Shown: positions 1 through 13,532 of the stretch, one piece after another
How positions within the stretch are numbered: the first letter of the stretch is position 1
Layout of the letters: each line of letters opens with the position of its first letter
Source of the DNA: Calliopsis andreniformis
Taxonomy: Eukaryota > Arthropoda > Insecta > Hymenoptera > Andrenidae
Length of the DNA stretch: 64,000 nucleotides
Direction of reading: 5' to 3'
Assembly: GCF_051401765.1 (NCBI RefSeq)
Contig: NW_027480449.1
Location: forward strand, 62,001-126,000
Notes under the pieces: generated by a model
The model's input: the letters and a program-made list of their open reading frames with translations, nothing else
What the model was told of the DNA's origin: nothing
Database searches by the model: none
Program-made: the position numbers and the translations under genes

Positions 1-3000
1 TGCTCCTGACACTGCTCCTGTCACTGGCACAGCTCATGAGAGTGCTCCTGACACTGGCACTGCTGCTGTTCCTGAGAATGCCCCTGAATCTGGTCCTCAC
101 ACTGACTCTGCTCCTGACTCTGCTCCTGGCACTGACACTGTCACTGCTCCTGACACTGACTCTGCTCCTGACACTGCTACTGACACTGACACTGCTCCTG
201 ATACTGACACTGACACTGCTCCTCACACTGCTCCTGGCACTGCTCCTGACACTGACCCTGTTCCTGACACTACTCCTGAAACTGCTCCAGACACTGACAC
301 TGCTCCAGCCACTGACACTGCTCCTGACACTGCTCCTGTCACTGACACTGCTCCTGTCACTGACACTGCTCGCCACACTGCTCCTAACACTGACACTGCT
401 CCTGTCACTGCTCCTGGCACAGGTACTGCTGGTGGTCCTGGCAATGCTCCCTACACAGCTCCTGACATTGGCACTGGTCCTGACTCTGCTCCTGACACTG
501 ACACTGCCACTGACACTGCCCCTGACCCTGCTCCTGACACTGCTCCTGGCACTAACACTGCCCCTGACACTGCTCCTGACGCTGCACCTGACACTGACAC
601 TTGTCCTGACAGTGCTCCTGAAACTGACACTGGTCCTGACACTGCTCCTGACACTGACACTGCTCGTCACACTGCTCCTGACACTGACACTGCTCGTCAC
701 ACTGCTCCTGACACTGACACTGCACCTGAGAATGCTCCTGACACTCACGCTGCACCTGACACTACTCCTGACACTGCACCTGACACTTCTCCTGACACAG
801 ACACTGCTCCTGATACTGGCACTGACAGTGCTCCTGACACTGACACTGGTCCAGTCACTGACACTGCTCCTCACACTGCTCCTGACACTGACACTGCTCC
901 TCCCACTGTTCCTGACACTGCTGCTCACACTGACACTGCTCCTGTCACTGGCACTGCTCCTGATACAGACACTGCTGGTGATCCTGACAATGTTCCTGAC
1001 ACTGCTCCTGACACTGCTCCTGACACTGACACTGGCACTGACACAGCTCCAGACACTGGCACTGCTCCTGTCGCTGCTCCTGACACAGACACTGACCCCG
1101 ACACTGCTCCTGTCTCTGACACTGACCCCGACACTGCTCCTGACACAGCTCCTGACACTGACACTGCTCCTGACACTGCTCCTGACACTGCTCCTGACTC
1201 TGACACTGCTCCTGACACTGCTCCTGATACTGACACTGGCACTGCTACTGACCATGCTGCTGACACTGACACTGCTGCTGATCCTGACAATGCTCCTGAC
1301 ACTGCTCCAGCCACTGACACTGACACTGCACCTGACACTACTCCTGAAATAGCTGCTGTCACTGACACTTCTCCTGTCACTGCTCCTGACACTGACGGTG
1401 CTGCTGATCCTGAGAATGCTCCTGACACTGCTCCTGACACTGCTGCTCACAAAGACACTGCTCCTGTCACTGACACTGCTCCTGACACTGCTCCTCACAC
1501 TGCTCCTGGCACTGACACTGCTGCTGACATTGCTCCTAACACAGACACTGCTGCTGATACTGACAATGCTCCTGACATGGTTCCTGACACAGACACTGCT
1601 GCTGACACTGCTCCCGACACTGACACTGCTCCTGATACTGCTCCTGACACTGGTCCTGACACTGACGCTTGTCCTGACACTGCACCTGAAACTGACACTG
1701 GTCCTGACACTGCTCCTGACACAGACACTGCTCCTCACACTGCTCCTGACTCTGACACTGCACCTGAGAATGCTCCTGACACTGACGCTTCACCCGACAC
1801 TGCTCCTGACGCTGCACCTGACACTGCTCCTGACACAGGCACTGCTCCTGATACTGCCACTGACACTGACACTGCTCCTGACACAGCTTCTGACACTGAC
1901 ACTGCTCCTGACACTGCTGCTGACACTGCTCCTGACTGAGACACTGCTCCTGACACTGCTCCTGATACTGACACTGGCACTGCCACTGACCATGCTCCTG
2001 AAACTGACACTGCTGGTTATCCTGACAATGCTCCTGACACAGCTCCAGTCACTGACACTGACACTGCACCTGACACTACTCCTGAAATAGGTGCTGTCAC
2101 TGACACTTCTCCTGTCACTGCTCCTGACACTGACGGTGCTGCTGATCCTGAGAATGCTCCTGACACTGCTCCTGACACTGCTGCAGACACTGGCACTGCA
2201 GCTGTTCCTGACAATGCCCCTGAATCTGCTCCTCACACTGACACTGCTCCTGACACTGCTCCTGACACTGACACTGCTCCTCACACTGCTCCTGACACTG
2301 ACACTGCTTCTGCTAATGACACTGACACTGCTACTGACACTGACACTGCTCCTGGCTCTGCTCCTGACACTGCACCTGAAAATGCTTCTGACGCTGACGC
2401 TGCACCTGATACTTCTCCTGTCACTGCTCCTGACACTGACACTGGCACTGCTCCTGACACTGTCACTGCTCCTGACACTGACACTGCTCCTTGTACTGCT
2501 ACAGACACTGACACTGCTCCTGTCACCGCTCCTGACATTGCTCCTGACACTGACCCTGCTCCTGAACCTGCTCCTGAAACTGCTCCAGACACTGACACTG
2601 CTCCTGACTCTGCTCCTGACACTGACAGTGCTCCTGACACTGCTCCTGACACTGACACTGCTCCTGACACTGCTCCTGACACTGACAGTGCTCCTGACAC
2701 TGCTCCTGACACTGACACTGACACACCTCCTGGCACTGCTCCTGACACTGACACAGGTCCTGTCACTGACACTGCTCCTCACACTGCTCCTGACACTGAC
2801 ACTGCGCCTGACGCTGCTCCTGACACTGACACTGCACCTGAGAATGCTCCTGACACTGACGCTGCACCTGACACTGCTCCTGTCACTGCTCCTGACACTG
2901 ACACTGACACTGCTCCTGACACTGACACTGCTCCTGACACTGACACTGCTCCAGACACTGCTCATGACACTGCTCCTGCCACTGACACTGCTCCTGACAA

Positions 3001-6000
3001 TGCTCCTGACACTGACACTGCTGCTGATCCTGACAATGCTCCTAACACTGCTCCTGACACAGCTCCTGACACTGACACTGCTCCTCCCACTGTTCCTGAC
3101 ACTGCTGCTCACACTGACACTGCTCCTGTCACTGGCACTGCTCCTGATACAGACACTGCTGGTGATCCTGACAATGTTCCTGACACTGCTCCTGACACTG
3201 CTCCTGACACTGACACTGGCACTGACACAGCTCCAGACACTGGCACTGCTCCTGTCGCTGCTCCTGACACAGACACTGACCCCGACACTGCTCCTGTCTC
3301 TGACACTGACCCCGACACTGCTCCTGACACAGCTCCTGACACTGACACTGCTCCTGACACTGCTCCTGACACTGCTCCTGACTCTGACACTGCTCCTGAC
3401 ACTGCTCCTGATACTGACACTGGCACGGCTACTGACCATGCTGCTGACACTGACACTGCTGCTGATCCTGACAATGCTCCTGACACTGCTCCAGCCACTG
3501 ACACTGACACTGCACCTGACTCTACTCCTCAAATAGCTGCTGTCACTGACACTTCTCCTGTCACTGCTCCTGACACTGACGGTGCTGCTGATCCTGAGAA
3601 TGCTCCTGACACTGCTCCTGACACTGACACTGCTCCTGGCACTGCTGCTGTTCCTGAGAATACCCCTGAATCTGCTCCTCACACTGGCACTGCTACTGAC
3701 CATGCTCCTGACACTGACACTGCCACTGACACTGCCCCTGACCCTGCTCCTGACACTGCTCCTGGCACTGACACTGCTCCTGACGCTGCTCCTGACGCTG
3801 CACCTGACTCTGACACTTGTCCTGACACTGCTCCTGAAGCTGACACTGGTCCTGACACTGCTCCTGACACTGACACTGCCACTGACACTGCCCCTGATCC
3901 TGCTCCTGACACTGCTCCTGGCACTGACACTGCTCCTGACACTGCTCCTGACGCTGCACCTGACTCTGACACTTGTCCTGACACTGCTCCTGAAGCTGAC
4001 ACTGGTCCTGACACTGCTCCTGACACTGACACTGCTCCTCACACTGCTCCTGACACTGACACTGCACCTGAGAATGCTCCTGACACTGACGCTGCACCTG
4101 ACACTGCTCTATGTCACTGCACCTGACACTGACACTGACACTGCTCCTGACACTGACACTGCTCCTGACACTGACACTGCTCCAGACACTGCTCCTGACA
4201 CAGGCACTGCTCCTGATACTGCCACTGACCCTGACACTGCTCCTGTCACTGGCACTGCTCCTGATACAGACACTGCTGGTGATCCTGACAATGTTCCTGA
4301 CACTGCTCCTGTCACTGCTCCTGACACTGACGGTGCTGCTGATCCTGAGAATGCTCCTGACACTGCTCCTGACACTGACACTGCTCCTGGCACTGCTGCT
4401 GACACTGGCACTGCTGCTGTTCCTGAGAATACCCCTGAATCTTCTCCTCACACTGGCACTGCTACTGACCATGCTCCTGACACTGACACTGCCACTGACA
4501 CTGCCCCTGACCCTGCTCCTGACACTGCTCCTGGCACTGACACTGCTCCTGACGCTGCTCCTGACGCTGCACCTGACTCTGACACTTGTCCTGACACTGC
4601 TACTGAAGCTGACACTGGTCCTGACACTGCTCCTGACACTGACACTGCTCCTGACACTGCTCCTGACGCTGCACCTGACTCTGACACTTGTCCTGACACT
4701 GCTCCTGAAGCTGACACTGGTCCTGACACTGCTCCTGACACTGACACTGCTCCTCACACTGCTCTTGACACTGACACTGCACCTGAGAATGCTCCTGACA
4801 CTGACGCTGCACCTGACACTGCTCTATGTCACTGCTCCTGACACTGACACTGCCACTGCTCCTGACACTGACACTGCTCCTTGTACTGCTACAGACACTG
4901 ACACTGCTCCTGTCACTGCTCCTGACATTGCTCCTGACACTGACCCTGCTCCTGAACCTGCTCCTGAAACTGCTCCAGACACTGACACTGCTCCTGACTC
5001 TGCTCCTGACACTGACAGTGCTCCTGACACTGCTCCTGACACTGACACTGCTCCTGACACTGCTCCTGACACTGACAGTGCTCCTGACACTGCTCCTGAC
5101 ACTGACACTGACACACCTCCTGGCACTGCTCCTGACACTGACGCAGGTCCTGTCACTGACACTGCCACTGACACTGCCCCTGACCCTGCTCCTGACACTG
5201 CTCCTGGCACTGACACTGCTCCTGACGCTGCTCCTGACGCTGCACCTGACTCTGACACTTGTCCTGACACTGCTCCTGAAGCTGACACTGGTCCTGACAC
5301 TGCTCCTGACACTGACACTGCCACTGACACTGCCCCTGATCCTGCTCCTGACACTGCTCCTGGCACTGACACTGCTCCTGACACTGCTCCTGACGCTGCA
5401 CCTGACTCTGACACTTGTCCTGACACTGCTCCTGAAGCTGACACTGGTCCTGACACTGCTCCTGACACTGACACTGCTCCTCACACTGCTCTTGACACTG
5501 ACACTGCACCTGAGAATGCTCCTGACACTGACGCTGCACCTGACACTGCTCTATGTCACTGCTCCTGACACTGACACTGACACTGCTCCTGACACTGACA
5601 CTGCTCCTGACACTGACACTGCTCCAGACACTGCTCCTGACACAGGCACTGCTCCTGATACTGCCACTGACCCTGACACTGCTCCTGTCACTGGCACTGC
5701 TCCTGACACTGACACTGCTCCTTGTACTGCTACAGACACTGACACTGCTCCTGTCACTGCTCCTGACATTGCTCCTGACACTGACCCTGCTCCTGAACCT
5801 GCTCCTGAAACTGCTCCAGACACTGACACTGCTCCTGACTCTGCTCCTGACACTGACAGTGCTCCTGACACTGCTCCTGACACTGACACTGCTCCTGACA
5901 CTGCTCCTGACACTGACAGTGCTCCTGACACTGCTCCTGACACTGACACTGACACACCTCCTGGCACTGCTCCTGACACTGACGCAGGTCCTGTCACTGA

Positions 6001-7720
6001 CACTGCTCCTCACACTGCTCCTGACACTGACACTGCGCCTGACGCTGCTCCTGACACTGACACTGCACCTGAGAATGCTCCTGACACTGACGCTGCACCT
6101 GACACTGCTCCTGTCACTGTTCCTGACACTGACACTGACACTGCTCCTGACACTGACACTGCTCCTGACACTGACACTGCTCCAGACACTGCTCATGACA
6201 CTGCTCCTGATACTGACACTGGCACGGCTACTGACCATGCTGCTGACACTGACACTGCTGCTGATCCTGACAATGCTCCTAACACTGCTCCAGCCACTGA
6301 CACTGACACTGCACCTAACACTACTCCTCAAATAGCTGCTGTCACTGACACTTCTCCTGTCACTGCTCCTGACACTGACGGTGCTGCTGATCCTGAGAAT
6401 GCTCCTGACACTACTCCTGACACTGACACTGCTCCTGGCACTGCTGCTGACACTGGTACTGCTGCTGTTCCTGAGAATACCCCTGAATCTGCTCCTCACA
6501 CTGGCACTGCGACTGACCATGCTCCTGACACTGACACTGCCACTGACACTGCCCCTGACCCTGCTCCTGACACTGCTCCTGGCACTGACACTGCTCCTGA
6601 CGCTGCTCCTGACGCTGCACCTGACTCTGACACTTGTCCTGACACTGCTCCTGAAGCTGACACTGGTCCTGACATTGCTCCTGACACTGACACTGCCACT
6701 GACACTGCCCCTGATCCTGCTCCTGACACTGCTCCTGGCACTGACACTGCTCCTGACACTGCTCCTGACGCTGCACCTGACTCTGACACTTGTCCTGACA
6801 CTGCTCCTGAAGCTGACACTGGTCCTGACACTGCTCCTGACACTGACACTGCTCCTCACACTGCTCCTGACACTGACACTGCACCTGAGAATGCTCCTGA
6901 CACTGATGCTGCACCTGACACTGCTCTATGTCACTGCTCCTGACACTGACACTGACACTGCTCCTGACACTGCTCCTGACCCTGCTCCTGACTCAGACAC
7001 TGCTCCTGACACTGCTCCTGATACTGACACTGGCACTGACACTGACCATGCTCCTGACACTGACACTGCTGGTGATCCTGACAATGCTCCTGACACAGCT
7101 CCAGTCACTGACACTGACACTGCACCTGACACTACTCCTGAAATAGCTGCTGTCACTGACACTTCTCCTGTCACTGCTCCTGACACTGACGGTGCTGCTG
7201 ATCCTGAGAATGCTCCTGATACTGGTCCTGACACTGCTGCTGACACTGGCACTGCTGCTGTTCCTGAGAATGCCCCTGAATCTGCTCCTCACACTGACAC
7301 TGCTCCTGACACTGCTCCTGACACTGACACTGCTCCTAACACTGCTCCTGACACTGACACTACCGCTGACACTGTTCCTAACATTGCAGCTGACACTGAC
7401 ACTGCTCCTGACACTGGCACTGTACCTGACACTGCTCCTGACACTGACACTGCTCCTGCCACTGTTCCTGACACTGCTGCTCACAAAGACACTGCTCCTG
7501 ACACTGACACTGCTCCTCACACTGCTCCTGATACTGACACTGGCACTGCTACTGGCCATGCTCCTGACACTGACACTGCTGCTGATCCTGACAATGCTCC
7601 TGACGCTGCTCCAGTCACTGACACTGACACTGCACCTGACACTACTCCTGAAATCGATGCTGTCACTGACACTTCTCCTGTCACTGCTCCTGACACTGAC
7701 GCTGCTGCCGATCCTGAGGA
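1..7720 (+). repeat. Higher-order repeat A, copy 1 (left edge cut by window)
   Basis: Landmarks in this copy recur exactly 7,720 bp downstream over about the first 4.6 kb. For example, CTCATGAGAGTGCTCC has its ATG at 36 and again at 7,756; the module starting at 1,398 recurs at 9,118; the marker ATG at 4,111 recurs at 11,831. The two copies are nearly identical there. Differences I noticed include CACCCGACAC versus CACCCAACAC and CCTGAGAATG versus CCTAAGAATG. After about 4.6 kb the copies differ by gains and losses of whole words. This copy carries four phase markers (4,111; 4,826; 5,553; 6,928), and 7,720 equals 4 modulo 6, as expected for four one-base slips. Confidence 0.88.
1398..1939 (+). 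repeat. 542-bp module ending in TGA, copy 1
   Basis: This module contains GCTCACAAAGACACTG, GACATTGCTCCTAACAC, CCTGACATGGTTCC, GACGCTTGTCC, GACGCTTCACCC and GACACAGCTTCTGAC. In the Asp-Thr-Ala-Pro frame it ends at a TGA (1,937-1,939) inside CCTGACTGAGACACTG. The related but more diverged modules in zone D read CCTGACTCAGACACTG (Ser codon TCA) at the matching place, so the stop looks like a C-to-G change. Without the stop the frame would continue to the marker at 4,111. Confidence 0.85.
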
Positions 7721-9659
7721 TGCTCCTGACACTGCTCCTGTCACTGGCACAGCTCATGAGAGTGCTCCTGACACTGGCACTGCTGCTGTTCCTGAGAATG
7801 CCCCTGAATCTGGTCCTCACACTGACTCTGCTCCTGACTCTGCTCCTGGCACTGACACTGTCACTGCTCCTGACACTGACTCTGCTCCTGACACTGCTAC
7901 TGACACTGACACTGCTCCTGATACTGACACTGACACTGCTCCTCACACTGCTCCTGGCACTGCTCCTGACACTGACCCTGTTCCTGACACTACTCCTGAA
8001 ACTGCTCCAGACACTGACACTGCTCCAGCCACTGACACTGCTCCTGACACTGCTCCTGTCACTGACACTGCTCCTGTCACTGACACTGCTCGCCACACTG
8101 CTCCTAACACTGACACTGCTCCTGTCACTGCTCCTGGCACAGGTACTGCTGGTGGTCCTGGCAATGCTCCCTACACAGCTCCTGACATTGGCACTGGTCC
8201 TGACTCTGCTCCTGACACTGACACTGCCACTGACACTGCCCCTGACCCTGCTCCTGACACTGCTCCTGGCACTAACACTGCCCCTGACACTGCTCCTGAC
8301 GCTGCACCTGACACTGACACTTGTCCTGACAGTGCTCCTGAAACTGACACTGGTCCTGACACTGCTCCTGACACTGACACTGCTCGTCACACTGCTCCTG
8401 ACACTGACACTGCTCGTCACACTGCTCCTGACACTGACACTGCACCTGAGAATGCTCCTGACACTCACGCTGCACCTGACACTACTCCTGACACTGCACC
8501 TGACACTTCTCCTGACACAGACACTGCTCCTGATACTGGCACTGACAGTGCTCCTGACACTGACACTGGTCCAGTCACTGACACTGCTCCTCACACTGCT
8601 CCTGACACTGACACTGCTCCTCCCACTGTTCCTGACACTGCTGCTCACACTGACACTGCTCCTGTCACTGGCACTGCTCCTGATACAGACACTGCTGGTG
8701 ATCCTGACAATGTTCCTGACACTGCTCCTGACACTGCTCCTGACACTGACACTGGCACTGACACAGCTCCAGACACTGGCACTGCTCCTGTCGCTGCTCC
8801 TGACACAGACACTGACCCCGACACTGCTCCTGTCTCTGACACTGACCCCGACACTGCTCCTGACACAGCTCCTGACACTGACACTGCTCCTGACACTGCT
8901 CCTGACACTGCTCCTGACTCTGACACTGCTCCTGACACTGCTCCTGATACTGACACTGGCACTGCTACTGACCATGCTGCTGACACTGACACTGCTGCTG
9001 ATCCTGACAATGCTCCTGACACTGCTCCAGCCACTGACACTGACACTGCACCTGACACTACTCCTGAAATAGCTGCTGTCACTGACACTTCTCCTGTCAC
9101 TGCTCCTGACACTGACGGTGCTGCTGATCCTGAGAATGCTCCTGACACTGCTCCTGACACTGCTGCTCACAAAGACACTGCTCCTGTCACTGACACTGCT
9201 CCTGACACTGCTCCTCACACTGCTCCTGGCACTGACACTGCTGCTGACATTGCTCCTAACACAGACACTGCTGCTGATACTGACAATGCTCCTGACATGG
9301 TTCCTGACACAGACACTGCTGCTGACACTGCTCCCGACACTGACACTGCTCCTGATACTGCTCCTGACACTGGTCCTGACACTGACGCTTGTCCTGACAC
9401 TGCACCTGAAACTGACACTGGTCCTGACACTGCTCCTGACACAGACACTGCTCCTCACACTGCTCCTGACTCTGACACTGCACCTGAGAATGCTCCTGAC
9501 ACTGACGCTTCACCCAACACTGCTCCTGACGCTGCACCTGACACTGCTCCTGACACAGGCACTGCTCCTGATACTGCCACTGACACTGACACTGCTCCTG
9601 ACACAGCTTCTGACACTGACACTGCTCCTGACACTGCTGCTGACACTGCTCCTGACTGA
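6933..9659 (+). other. Open stretch in the Asp-Thr-Ala-Pro frame (about 908 codons)
   Basis: It runs from the marker at 6,928 to the TGA at 9,657-9,659 and has the same dipeptide composition as the longer stretch at 13,956. Includes the words TTADTVPNIAADT (near 7,360) and PEIDAV (near 7,648). No start codon in frame context, signal peptide or domain is visible. Best read as repeat DNA whose composition avoids stops. Confidence 0.2.
9118..9659 (+). repeat. 542-bp module ending in TGA, copy 2
   Basis: Paralogue of the module at 1,398, offset 7,720 bp, ending at TGA 9,657-9,659. It differs by CACCCAACAC instead of CACCCGACAC near 9,514. Confidence 0.85.
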
Positions 9660-11830
9660 GACACTGCTCCTGACACTGCTCCTGATACTGACACTGGCAC
9701 TGCCACTGACCATGCTCCTGAAACTGACACTGCTGGTTATCCTGACAATGCTCCTGACACAGCTCCAGTCACTGACACTGACACTGCACCTGACACTACT
9801 CCTGAAATAGGTGCTGTCACTGACACTTCTCCTGTCACTGCTCCTGACACTGACGGTGCTGCTGATCCTAAGAATGCTCCTGACACTGCTCCTGACACTG
9901 CTGCAGACACTGGCACTGCAGCTGTTCCTGACAATGCCCCTGAATCTGCTCCTCACACTGACACTGCTCCTGACACTGCTCCTGACACTGACACTGCTCC
10001 TCACACTGCTCCTGACACTGACACTGCTTCTGCTAATGACACTGACACTGCTACTGACACTGACACTGCTCCTGGCTCTGCTCCTGACACTGCACCTGAA
10101 AATGCTTCTGACGCTGACGCTGCACCTGATACTTCTCCTGTCACTGCTCCTGACACTGACACTGGCACTGCTCCTGACACTGTCACTGCTCCTGACACTG
10201 ACACTGCTCCTTGTACTGCTACAGACACTGACACTGCTCCTGTCACCGCTCCTGACATTGCTCCTGACACTGACCCTGCTCCTGAACCTGCTCCTGAAAC
10301 TGCTCCAGACACTGACACTGCTCCTGACTCTGCTCCTGACACTGACAGTGCTCCTGACACTGCTCCTGACACTGACACTGCTCCTGACACTGCTCCTGAC
10401 ACTGACAGTGCTCCTGACACTGCTCCTGACACTGACACTGACACACCTCCTGGCACTGCTCCTGACACTGACACAGGTCCTGTCACTGACACTGCTCCTC
10501 ACACTGCTCCTGACACTGACACTGCGCCTGACGCTGCTCCTGACACTGACACTGCACCTGAGAATGCTCCTGACACTGACGCTGCACCTGACACTGCTCC
10601 TGTCACTGCTCCTGACACTGACACTGACACTGCTCCTGACACTGACACTGCTCCTGACACTGACACTGCTCCAGACACTGCTCATGACACTGCTCCTGCC
10701 ACTGACACTGCTCCTGACAATGCTCCTGACACTGACACTGCTGCTGATCCTGACAATGCTCCTAACACTGCTCCTGACACAGCTCCTGACACTGACACTG
10801 CTCCTCCCACTGTTCCTGACACTGCTGCTCACACTGACACTGCTCCTGTCACTGGCACTGCTCCTGATACAGACACTGCTGGTGATCCTGACAATGTTCC
10901 TGACACTGCTCCTGACACTGCTCCTGACACTGACACTGGCACTGACACAGCTCCAGACACTGGCACTGCTCCTGTCGCTGCTCCTGACACAGACACTGAC
11001 CCCGACACTGCTCCTGTCTCTGACACTGACCCCGACACTGCTCCTGACACAGCTCCTGACACTGACACTGCTCCTGACACTGCTCCTGACACTGCTCCTG
11101 ACTCTGACACTGCTCCTGACACTGCTCCTGATACTGACACTGGCACGGCTACTGACCATGCTGCTGACACTGACACTGCTGCTGATCCTGACAATGCTCC
11201 TGACACTGCTCCAGCCACTGACACTGACACTGCACCTGACTCTACTCCTCAAATAGCTGCTGTCACTGACACTTCTCCTGTCACTGCTCCTGACACTGAC
11301 GGTGCTGCTGATCCTGAGAATGCTCCTGACACTGCTCCTGACACTGACACTGCTCCTGGCACTGCTGCTGTTCCTGAGAATACCCCTGAATCTGCTCCTC
11401 ACACTGGCACTGCTACTGACCATGCTCCTGACACTGACACTGCCACTGACACTGCCCCTGACCCTGCTCCTGACACTGCTCCTGGCACTGACACTGCTCC
11501 TGACGCTGCTCCTGACGCTGCACCTGACTCTGACACTTGTCCTGACACTGCTCCTGAAGCTGACACTGGTCCTGACACTGCTCCTGACACTGACACTGCC
11601 ACTGACACTGCCCCTGATCCTGCTCCTGACACTGCTCCTGGCACTGACACTGCTCCTGACACTGCTCCTGACGCTGCACCTGACTCTGACACTTGTCCTG
11701 ACACTGCTCCTGAAGCTGACACTGGTCCTGACACTGCTCCTGACACTGACACTGCTCCTCACACTGCTCCTGACACTGACACTGCACCTGAGAATGCTCC
11801 TGACACTGACGCTGCACCTGACACTGCTCT

Positions 11831-12599
11831 ATGTCACTGCACCTGACACTGACACTGACACTGCTCCTGACACTGACACTGCTCCTGACACTGACACTGC
11901 TCCAGACACTGCTCCTGACACAGGCACTGCTCCTGATACTGCCACTGACCCTGACACTGCTCCTGTCACTGGCACTGCTCCTGATACAGACACTGCTGGT
12001 GATCCTGACAATGTTCCTGACACTGCTCCTGTCACTGCTCCTGACACTGACGGTGCTGCTGATCCTGAGAATGCTCCTGACACTGCTCCTGACACTGACA
12101 CTGCTCCTGGCACTGCTGCTGACACTGGCACTGCTGCTGTTCCTGAGAATACCCCTGAATCTTCTCCTCACACTGGCACTGCTACTGACCATGCTCCTGA
12201 CACTGACACTGCCACTGACACTGCCCCTGACCCTGCTCCTGACACTGCTCCTGGCACTGACACTGCTCCTGACGCTGCTCCTGACGCTGCACCTGACTCT
12301 GACACTTGTCCTGACACTGCTCCTGAAGCTGACACTGGTCCTGACACTGCTCCTGACACTGACACTGCCACTGACACTGCCCCTGATCCTGCTCCTGACA
12401 CTGCTCCTGGCACTGACACTGCTCCTGACACTGCTCCTGACGCTGCACCTGACTCTGACACTTGTCCTGACACTGCTCCTGAAGCTGACACTGGTCCTGA
12501 CACTGCTCCTGACACTGACACTGCTCCTCACACTGCTCTTGACACTGACACTGCACCTGAGAATGCTCCTGACACTGACGCTGCACCTGACACTGCTCT
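11831..12599 (+). repeat. Canonical 769-bp marker unit (type example)
   Basis: Exactly 769 bp separate markers at ten places: from 11,831, 19,934, 22,468, 28,543, 35,098, 41,067, 43,781, 44,550, 48,297 and 52,639. The unit contains in order: a run of DTDTAP words; a GGTGATCCTGACAATGTTCC block; a GACGGTGCTGCTGATCC block; a CCTGAGAATACCCC block; then a 156-bp sub-repeat present twice (starting with CCACTGACACTGCCCC); and a TGAGAATGCTCC block before the next marker. 769 is 128 hexamers plus one base. Derivatives are 751, 727, 715, 631 and 613 bp, all shorter by whole hexamers. Confidence 0.85.
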
Positions 12600-13532
12600 A
12601 TGTCACTGCTCCTGACACTGACACTGACACTGCTCCTGACACTGACACTGCTCCTGACACTGACACTGCTCCAGACACTGCTCCTGACACAGGCACTGCT
12701 CCTGATACTGCCACTGGCACTGCTCCTGACACTGACACTGCTCCTTGTACTGCTACAGACACTGACACTGCTCCTGTCACTGCTCCTGACATTGCTCCTG
12801 ACACTGACCCTGCTCCTGAACCTGCTCCTGAAACTGCTCCAGACACTGACACTGCTCCTGACTCTGCTCCTGACACTGACAGTGCTCCTGACACTGCTCC
12901 TGACACTGACACTGCTCCTGACACTGCTCCTGACACTGACAGTGCTCCTGACACTGCTCCTGACACTGACACTGACACACCTCCTGGCACTGCTCCTGAC
13001 ACTGACGCAGGTCCTGTCACTGACACTGCTCCTCACACTGCTCCTGACACTGACACTGCGCCTGACGCTGCTCCTGACACTGACACTGCACCTGAGAATG
13101 CTCCTGACACTGACGCTGCACCTGACACTGCTCCTGTCACTGTTCCTGACACTGACACTGACACTGCTCCTGACACTGACACTGCTCCTGACACTGACAC
13201 TGCTCCAGACACTGCTCATGACACTGCTCCTGATACTGACACTGGCACGGCTACTGACCATGCTGCTGACACTGACACTGCTGCTGATCCTGACAATGCT
13301 CCTGACACTGCTCCAGCCACTGACACTGACACTGCACCTGACACTACTCCTCAAATAGCTGCTGTCACTGACACTTCTCCTGTCACTGCTCCTGACACTG
13401 ACGGTGCTGCTGATCCTGAGAATGCTCCTGACACTGCTCCTGACACTGACACTGCTCCTGGCACTGCTGCTGACACTGGCACTGCTGCTGTTCCTGAGAA
13501 TACCCCTGAATCTGCTCCTCACACTGGCACTG

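Noticed and set aside
4111..4200. MSLLLTLT-like starts at each marker as signal peptides or start codons
   Set aside because: The ATG is simply part of GCTCTATGTCAC, the Leu/Thr run continues for hundreds of residues with no cleavage region, and there is no start context distinct from the repeat.
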